Shown one piece after another: positions 57,129 through 64,000 of a stretch of 64,000 nucleotides of DNA. The translations under genes were made by a program, and so were the position numbers. The stretch spans positions 62,001 through 126,000 of the forward strand of contig CALKJU010000005.1 in the NCBI GenBank assembly GCA_937995535.1, given 5' to 3'. Numbering within the stretch: the stretch's first letter is position 1; the number at the start of each line of letters is the position of its first letter. The stretch comes from an uncultured Alphaproteobacteria bacterium. Lineage in GTDB: Bacteria > Pseudomonadota > Alphaproteobacteria > Geminicoccales > Geminicoccaceae. Below the pieces are notes generated by a model, which was not told the DNA's origin, ran no database searches, and saw only the letters and a program-made list of their open reading frames with translations.

Positions 57129-58483
57129 ACCCTTCGGGCTCGCTGCGCGGCCGTCTCCTGCTCGGCGGTGGCCTGTGGATCGCGGCGGCCCTGCTCGTCA
57201 CCTGGCTCGCCCTCGGCGCCCTGTTCCGCGCCCACGAGGTGGCGCAGCACGAGGCCGAGCTGCGCCGGGTGCTCGACCAGCTCACCGCGGGACTGGCGGT
57301 CGACGCCGACGGGCTGCGGCTCACCCGCGAGCCGGCGGACGCGCGGTTCGAGCGCGCCTATGGCGGCCGCTACTGGCAGGTCGCCGCCGGCGGCGTCACG
57401 TTGCGCTCGCGCTCGCTGTGGGACCAGGAGCTACCCGCGGCGAGCGCTCGGCCGCTCGGCGCGATCGGCGTGACACTGGTCGAGGTGCCGGGGCTCGGCC
57501 TGCTGCGGCAGCTCTCGCGCACGGTCGCCTTCGCCGGGGCCACCGAGGAGCCGATCGAGGTCGCCGTGGCGATGCCCGAGGCCGAGATCGACGCGGTCGC
57601 CCGCCGCTTCAACGGATTGACGGCTATCGCGCTCGTGCTCCTCGGAGCCGTGCTGCTGGTGGCGGCACTGGTCCAGGTCGAGCTCGGCCTGCGCCCGCTG
57701 GCCCGCCTGCGCCGCGAGGTCGCACGGATCCGCACCGGCGAGGCGCCAAGCCTGCCGGCGGCGCAGCCGGCCGAGATAGGCCCACTCGTCGAGGAGCTGA
57801 ACCTGCTGCTCGGCGAGAACGCCGCCCTGGTCGAGCGCAGCCGCCGCCGTGCCGCCGATCTCGCCCACGGGCTGCAGACCTCCCTGCAGGTGGTGGCGAT
57901 CGAGGCGGCCAAGCTCGGCAACGAGGCCACGGCGACGATCACGGCCGAGGTGGCACGGATGCGCGACGTCGTGGCCCGCGAGCTTGCCCGCGCCCGGACC
58001 GGCGGGCCGCGGTCGGGGCGCGCGGAACCGACCGACGTCGCCGCTGTCGCCGGACAGGTCGCGCGCGCGATCCGCGTGCTCGCCGCCGACCGCGGCGTGT
58101 CCATCACGACGCAGGTCGATCCGGCGCACCGCTTCGTGGGCGACGCCGCGGACCTCGCCGAGATCCTCGGCAACCTCCTGGAGAACGCCGCCAAGTGGGC
58201 CAAGCGCCAGGTCCGCCTCGCGAGCGGTGTCGAGGACGGCCGGCTGGTGGTGCTCGTCGAGGACGATGGTCCGGGCCTCGCGCCGGAGCGTCGTGAGGAG
58301 GCGTTCGAACGCGGCGTCCGGCTCGACGAGCGTCGTCCCGGTAGCGGGCTCGGCCTCGCCATCACCCGCGACCTCGTCGCCGCCTATGGCGGCACGGTCA
58401 CGCTCGGCACCGCCGCGCTCGGCGGGCTTCAGGTTCGTGTCGAGCTGCCGCTCGCGACCTCACCCCTCGCGGCGCGCCAATAG
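57125..58483 (+). CDS. Sensor histidine kinase (EnvZ/PhoQ-like)
   Basis: 452 residues, two helices (about 10-33 and 165-185) around a periplasmic domain of about 130 residues, HAMP-like linker, DHp with His248 in D-L-A-H-G-L-Q-T-S-L, and a HATPase (N-L-L-E-N-A-A-K, D-D-G-P-G-L-A, G-S-G-L-G-L-A-I). The usual acid after the His is replaced by Gly. Convergent with and overlapping csoR by 24 bp. Confidence 0.92.
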   Translation: MNPSGSLRGRLLLGGGLWIAAALLVTWLALGALFRAHEVAQHEAELRRVLDQLTAGLAVDADGLRLTREPADARFERAYGGRYWQVAAGGVTLRSRSLWDQELPAASARPLGAIGVTLVEVPGLGLLRQLSRTVAFAGATEEPIEVAVAMPEAEIDAVARRFNGLTAIALVLLGAVLLVAALVQVELGLRPLARLRREVARIRTGEAPSLPAAQPAEIGPLVEELNLLLGENAALVERSRRRAADLAHGLQTSLQVVAIEAAKLGNEATATITAEVARMRDVVARELARARTGGPRSGRAEPTDVAAVAGQVARAIRVLAADRGVSITTQVDPAHRFVGDAADLAEILGNLLENAAKWAKRQVRLASGVEDGRLVVLVEDDGPGLAPERREEAFERGVRLDERRPGSGLGLAITRDLVAAYGGTVTLGTAALGGLQVRVELPLATSPLAARQ

Positions 58484-58735
58484 GTCCAAGAGCTCCTGTA
58501 CTTTCTGCCGCTGCTCGGCGGCGTCGCCGCTGGCGATCGCGTGCTCGACGCAGTGCGCGACATGGTCGCCCAGCACCGCGTCCTCGACCCGCCGCAGCGC
58601 CGCACGGACGGCCCGAAGCTGGGTCAGGATGTCGATGCAGTAGCGGTCCTCGGCGACCATCCGGGCGATCCCGCGCACCTGGCCCTCGATCCGCCCGAGC
58701 CGCTGCGCGCAGGCCCGTTTCGTCGCGTCTTGCAT
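58460..58735 (-). CDS. csoR: CsoR-type copper-sensing repressor
   Basis: 91 residues from ATG 58735. Cys33, His58 and Cys62 have the exact spacing of the Cu(I) ligands of M. tuberculosis CsoR (36, 61, 65). DUF156 fold with R-L-G-R-I-E-G-Q-V-R-G. It represses the divergent copper ATPase and probably itself through the operator between them. Confidence 0.92.
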   Translation of the reverse strand: MQDATKRACAQRLGRIEGQVRGIARMVAEDRYCIDILTQLRAVRAALRRVEDAVLGDHVAHCVEHAIASGDAAEQRQKVQELLDLLARREG

Positions 58736-58738
58736 GGC

Positions 58739-58766
58739 TTGATACCCTACCCTGCTAGGGTATATG
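58739..58766 (+). promoter_or_regulatory. Promoter of the copper ATPase overlapping a CsoR operator
   Basis: TTGATA (58739-58744) and TATATG (58761-58766), 16 bp apart. The inverted repeat ATACCCTA-N6-TAGGGTAT (58742-58763) fills the spacer, so repressor binding would block polymerase. Pattern resembles known CsoR boxes (TACCC...GGGTA). Confidence 0.75.
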
Positions 58767-58799
58767 GGAGCGATCGAGCTACGACGGCAAGTCCAACCG

Positions 58800-61154
58800 A
58801 TGGACGACCACCCGAAAGCCCACGCCTGCTGCCATGGGCATGCCGCACCTGCCGCGGCCACGGCGACCATGAAGGATCCCGTCTGCGGGATGGCGGTCGA
58901 TCCACGGACCAGCAGGTACCGGCACGAGCACGGCGGCGTCACCTACCATTTCTGCAACCCGCGCTGCCGCGAACGGTTCATCGCCGATCCGCGACGCTAC
59001 CTGGAGCCGGCGCAGGTCCCATCGCCGGGCTCGGTTCCCGCCGGCACCACCTACACCTGCCCGATGCACCCCGACGTCCGCCAGATCGGACCGGGAAGCT
59101 GCCCGATCTGTGGCATGGCACTCGAGCCGCTCGAGGTCGGCGCCGCGACCGGACCCGACCCCGAGCTGATCGACATGAGGCGCCGGCTGTGGCTCGGCGC
59201 GACGCTCACCCTGCCGGTGCTGGTGCTGGAGATGGGTGGCCATCTCACCGGCCTCCATCAAGCGCTCGGCCAGCAGCTCTCGAACTGGCTCCAGCTCGCG
59301 CTTGCGACGCCGGTCGTGCTCTGGGCCGGGTGGCCGTTCTTCGTCCGCGGCTGGCGGTCCGTGGTCAGCCGCAACCTCAACATGTTCACGCTGATCGCCC
59401 TCGGCGTCGGCGTGGCCTGGGCCTACAGCCTCGTCGCCACCGCGCTGCCCGCGGCGTTCCCGCCGGGCTTTCGCGGGCCCGACGGCAGCGTCGCGGTCTA
59501 TTTCGAGGCGGCGGCCGTCATCACCGTGCTCGTACTGCTGGGCCAGGTGCTCGAGCTGCGGGCGCGCGAGCAGACCGGTAGCGCCATCCGCGCCCTGCTC
59601 GACCTCGCCCCCAAGACGGCGATCCGGGTCCGCGAGGACGGCGGCGACGAGGAGGTGCCGGTCGACGCGATTCGGGTCGGCGATCGGCTGCGCGTCCGCC
59701 CGGGCGACCGTGTGCCGGTCGACGGCGAAGTCGTCGAGGGCCGCAGCGCCGTCGACGAGTCGATGCTCACCGGCGAACCGCTGCCGGTCGAGAAGGTCGC
59801 GGGCGCGAGGGTAATCGGCGGCACCCTCAACCAGCGTGGCAGCTTTGTCATGCGCGCGGCCCGTGTCGGCAAGGAGACGATGCTCGCCCGGATCGTGCAG
59901 ATGGTGGCCGAGGCGCAGCGCTCGCGCGCGCCGGTCCAGCGCCTCGCCGACCGCGTCGCCGGCTGGTTCGTCCCGGTCGTGGTGGTGATCGCGGCCATGG
60001 CGTTCGTCGCCTGGGCGGTCTGGGGTCCGAGCCCGTCCCTGTCCTACGCGCTGATCGCCGCCGTCTCGGTGCTGATCATCGCCTGCCCCTGCGCGCTCGG
60101 GCTGGCCACGCCGATGTCGATCATGGTCGGCGTCGGTCGCGGTGCCCAGCTGGGCGTGCTGATCAAGAACGCCGAGGCGCTCGAGCGGCTGGAGCGGGTC
60201 GACACGCTGGTGGTCGACAAGACCGGCACGCTGACCCGGGGCCGGCCGGAGGTGACTGCCGTCGTATCGCTCGGCGTGGCGGACGAGCACGAGATCCTGC
60301 GCCTCGCCGCGGCCCTCGAGCGCCCCAGCGAGCATCCGCTGGCCGCGGCCGTCCTGGCTGCGGCCCATGCGCGCGGTCTCGCGCCGCCCACCGCCGCCGG
60401 CTTCGAGTCACAGACCGGCAGGGGCGTGCTGGGGACGGTCGAGGGCCGCCGCGTCGCCCTGGGCAACGCCGCGCTGATGCGGGCGGTTGGTGCGGAGCCC
60501 GCCGCCGCGGCGGAGCGCGCCGAGACGCTCCGCCGCGACGGGGCGACGGTGCTCCACCTCGCCGTCGACGGGCACCTGCTCGGCCTGCTCGCCGTCGCCG
60601 ATCCGATCAAGCCGACCACCCCGGCGGCACTGGCGGCCCTCCGCGCCGAAGGCGTGCGGATCGTCATGCTGACCGGCGACAACCGCACCACGGCCGAGGC
60701 CGTCGCGCGCCGGCTCGGCATCGAGGCGGTCGAGGCCGAGGTGCTGCCGGAGCACAAGCGCGCCGTCGTCGAGCGACTGCGCGGCGCGGGGCACGTCGTC
60801 GCGATGGCGGGCGACGGCGTGAACGATGCCCCGGCGCTGGCTGCGGCCGATGTCGGCATCGCCATGGGCAGCGGCACGGAAGTGGCGATCGAGAGCGCCG
60901 GGGTCACGCTGGTCAAGGGCGATCTCGGCGGGATCGTCCGCGCCCGCCGGCTGAGCCGGCTGACGATGCGCAACATCCGGCAGAACCTGTTCTTCGCCTT
61001 CGTCTACAACGCCGCCGGCGTGCCGATCGCGGCGGGCGTGCTCTACCCGTTCCTCGGCGTCCTGCTGAGCCCGATCGTCGCCGCCGCGGCGATGTCCTTG
61101 AGCTCGGTCTCGGTGATCGGCAACGCGCTTCGGCTGCGGCGCTTGACCCTCTGA
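58800..61154 (+). CDS. copA: Copper-translocating P1B-type ATPase with YHS and heavy-metal-binding N-domain
   Basis: 784 residues from ATG 58800; ATG 58764 sits in the promoter and is excluded. N-terminus is His/Cys-rich (H-A-C-C-H-G-H), then a YHS domain (25-70, D-P-V-C-G-M...F-C-N-P-R-C) and a metal-binding domain (84-112, T-C-P-M-H-P...C-P-I-C-G-M) in place of classical MXCXXC HMA domains. Core: C-P-C-A-L-G, D-K-T-G-T-L-T, T-G-E-P, G-D-G-V-N-D-A. Exports Cu(I) across the inner membrane; regulation by CsoR is inferred from the operator. Confidence 0.93.
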   Translation: MDDHPKAHACCHGHAAPAAATATMKDPVCGMAVDPRTSRYRHEHGGVTYHFCNPRCRERFIADPRRYLEPAQVPSPGSVPAGTTYTCPMHPDVRQIGPGSCPICGMALEPLEVGAATGPDPELIDMRRRLWLGATLTLPVLVLEMGGHLTGLHQALGQQLSNWLQLALATPVVLWAGWPFFVRGWRSVVSRNLNMFTLIALGVGVAWAYSLVATALPAAFPPGFRGPDGSVAVYFEAAAVITVLVLLGQVLELRAREQTGSAIRALLDLAPKTAIRVREDGGDEEVPVDAIRVGDRLRVRPGDRVPVDGEVVEGRSAVDESMLTGEPLPVEKVAGARVIGGTLNQRGSFVMRAARVGKETMLARIVQMVAEAQRSRAPVQRLADRVAGWFVPVVVVIAAMAFVAWAVWGPSPSLSYALIAAVSVLIIACPCALGLATPMSIMVGVGRGAQLGVLIKNAEALERLERVDTLVVDKTGTLTRGRPEVTAVVSLGVADEHEILRLAAALERPSEHPLAAAVLAAAHARGLAPPTAAGFESQTGRGVLGTVEGRRVALGNAALMRAVGAEPAAAAERAETLRRDGATVLHLAVDGHLLGLLAVADPIKPTTPAALAALRAEGVRIVMLTGDNRTTAEAVARRLGIEAVEAEVLPEHKRAVVERLRGAGHVVAMAGDGVNDAPALAAADVGIAMGSGTEVAIESAGVTLVKGDLGGIVRARRLSRLTMRNIRQNLFFAFVYNAAGVPIAAGVLYPFLGVLLSPIVAAAAMSLSSVSVIGNALRLRRLTL

Positions 61155-61336
61155 GCGGGCCCGACGCGCATCCCGGTATCGCGCTCCCTCCGCGCCCACG
61201 GCGCGAGCGGTCGCGACCGTATATGAGATGTAAGGGAAAGCCGTGGCCGCCCGCGGATCGTACCGTGGGTTGAAGGGCGCGCTGGCCTTGGGCGGCCGGC
61301 ATGCCGTACCAAGGGCCGGGGATGGGAGTAAACGCC

Positions 61337-62116
61337 ATGGCGTGGCACCGGCACGCGCTGTCGCTCGTGGTCGCGTTGACTTGGTCGGTCGCTGCGGTGG
61401 CCGCGCCGGTCGAGTTGCTGTCGCATCGCGCCGCCTACCGGCTGAGCCTCGCCAACCCGCCCGCGGCGGGCGGGTTCCTCAGCGTGCGCGGTGCCCTCGT
61501 CATGGAGTGGCGCTCGAGCTGCGAAGGCTGGCTCAGCGCGCAGCAGCTCGGCTTCGTCGCCCAGACCAGCGAGGGCAGCGACGTCACCTTCGATGTCCGC
61601 TTCTCGAGCTGGGAGTCGCTCGACAACACCCAGCTCCGCTTCAACATCCGCTCGTTCGACGGCAGCGGCGCGAGCGAGGAGTTCCGCGGCCAGGCGGTGC
61701 TCGACGCACCCGGCGGTCCCGGTCTCGTCCGCTACGCAGTGCCCGCGGGCACGACCATCCGCCTGCCGAGCGGTACCGTGTTCCCCACCGAGCATCTCCG
61801 TCGCCTGATCGACTCGGCGCGCGACGGCCAGCGCTTCGTCGCGCACGAGGTGTTCGACGGCTCCGGGCCCGAGGCGTTGACGCGGGTCGCCGCGGTGATC
61901 GGGGCGCCGCGGCAGGGTGACGGTGCGATCCGCCGCTGGCCGGTGCATCTCGCCTACTACGTGCTCGACGACACCGACGCGACGCCGCAGTTCGAGCTGA
62001 CCTTCCAGCTCGCCGAGGACGGGGTCCTCCACGACGTGCTGCTGGACTACGGCGACTTCGCGCTGCGCGCCGACCTCGAGCGGGTCGAGCGGCTGGCCGA
62101 GCCGCAGTGCCAGTAA
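61337..62116 (+). CDS. eipB: EipB-family cell-envelope integrity protein (DUF1849)
   Basis: 259 residues from ATG 61337, chosen for GGGAG upstream and the signal peptide A-L-S-L-V-V-A-L-T-W-S. Beta-spiral DUF1849 pattern: V-E-L-L-S-H-R-A-A-Y-R-L-S, then S-C-E-G-W (Cys62), V-A-H-E-V-F-D-G-S, and a Cys258 at the C-term. In Brucella EipB the equivalent pair forms a disulfide. Periplasmic, needed for envelope stability. A 12-bp palindrome CGGTCGCGACCG lies upstream at 61208-61219. Confidence 0.9.
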   Translation: MAWHRHALSLVVALTWSVAAVAAPVELLSHRAAYRLSLANPPAAGGFLSVRGALVMEWRSSCEGWLSAQQLGFVAQTSEGSDVTFDVRFSSWESLDNTQLRFNIRSFDGSGASEEFRGQAVLDAPGGPGLVRYAVPAGTTIRLPSGTVFPTEHLRRLIDSARDGQRFVAHEVFDGSGPEALTRVAAVIGAPRQGDGAIRRWPVHLAYYVLDDTDATPQFELTFQLAEDGVLHDVLLDYGDFALRADLERVERLAEPQCQ

Positions 62117-62120
62117 GGGC

Positions 62121-62318
62121 GTGACCGCCGGCACGTCACCACCCTGCCGGCTCCGGCCGGCGTGCGCCGGCGCGGCCCCCGCGCTGCCCGTGCTGACCGA
62201 CCCGAACGCCGCAAGCTTCGACGAGCGGCAGGGCGCCTGCCGGATCGGCGAGGCGCCCTCGGACGCGGGGATCCCGGGCCGGATGCTGCCGGTCTACGCG
62301 ATCGACTGCGCCGCCTGA
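62121..62318 (+). CDS. Doubtful 65-residue ORF after eipB
   Basis: GTG 62121, 4 bp after the eipB stop, with only a weak site. The product is Pro/Ala-rich and has four Cys, including G-A-C-R-I-G-E and a terminal I-D-C-A-A. No family recognised; a chance frame or decayed gene is possible. Confidence 0.3.
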   Translation: MTAGTSPPCRLRPACAGAAPALPVLTDPNAASFDERQGACRIGEAPSDAGIPGRMLPVYAIDCAA

Positions 62319-62337
62319 GCGCCCGCGCTCGCCGCGG

Positions 62338-64000
<1,663 letters not shown>

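Noticed and set aside
58764-58800. ATG 58764 as the copper ATPase start
   Set aside because: It overlaps the -10 element and the operator; ATG 58800 leaves room for transcription to begin.

Overview
The window is very GC-rich chromosomal DNA from a Gram-negative bacterium, almost certainly an alphaproteobacterium. That placement is inferred from gene content and order: serS-surE-nlpD-like beside tatABC, argS-SPOR-nagZ-scpAB, rpsP-rimM-trmD-rplS-leuC, EipB (DUF1849), an ErpA-type scaffold and HspQ. A Rhodospirillales- or Geminicoccales-like lineage fits, but I cannot assign a genus. Coding density is high, many start and stop codons overlap (ATGA, GTGA), and I see no insertion sequence, prophage, integrase or CRISPR array. 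Long open frames opposite the real genes are GC-driven shadows.

Layout. 0-0.6 kb: 3' part of a DUF815 ATPase. 0.6-6.3 kb (minus): nlpD-like, surE, serS, tatC, tatB, tatA and an ABC ATPase. 6.3-13.1 kb (minus): one tight operon, dgt-argS-SPOR-nagZ-M50 protease-scpA-scpB. 13.1-15.9 kb: erpA, a serralysin-like RTX metalloprotease and tRNA-Ser(GGA). 16-18.4 kb: small membrane protein, galM, two META-domain lipoproteins. 18.4-24.5 kb (minus): sorbosone/glucose dehydrogenase family protein, mmsA, pepN, small anchored protein. 24.5-27.1 kb: small-ORF region, then a hypothetical gene and ydbH-ynbE-ydbL (phospholipid transport to the outer membrane). 27.1-33.8 kb: SYLF protein, a divergent PEP carboxylase, a CHASE4-GGDEF-EAL protein, a DsbD-alpha-like protein. 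33.8-37.5 kb: transaldolase-like gene, a phage-shock (psp) operon under a sigma-54-type promoter with divergent pspF, and hspQ. 37.6-46 kb: beta-hydroxyacid dehydrogenase, PsiE-like protein, leuD, a molybdopterin-fold protein, Uma2, leuC, rplS-trmD-rimM-rpsP, ffh. 46.2-54.6 kb (plus): dapF-mtaB-FrhB-like gene, then a tandem glycine riboswitch driving gcvT-gcvH-gcvP and a small Cys/His protein. 54.6-61.2 kb: envelope/metal region with Met-rich DUF305 protein, cytochrome b561, two PepSY proteins, a two-component system, CsoR and a copper P-type ATPase. 61.3-64 kb: EipB, a doubtful short ORF and the 3' part of secA.

How the genes work together. Most of the window is housekeeping: translation (serS, argS, rpsP, rplS, trmD, rimM, mtaB, tRNA-Ser), protein export (tat, ffh, secA), chromosome segregation (scpAB), one-carbon metabolism (gcv) and leucine synthesis (leuC, leuD). 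A second theme is envelope maintenance: psp, EipB, YdbH-YnbE-YdbL, NlpD-like, SPOR and NagZ. A third is copper and redox handling around 54.2-61.2 kb.

Best leads: (1) a 45-residue gene that I read as the first cistron of the psp operon, just downstream of a -24/-12 promoter; (2) a symmetric four-site CTGAA/TTCAG array between two divergent PepSY operons, next to the response regulator likely to bind it; (3) a PEP carboxylase homologue with rearranged catalytic motifs; (4) ynbE with no usable start codon and an FrhB-like gene that seems to start at CTG; (5) leuC and leuD separated by two unrelated genes. No large undescribed defence or mobile system is visible.
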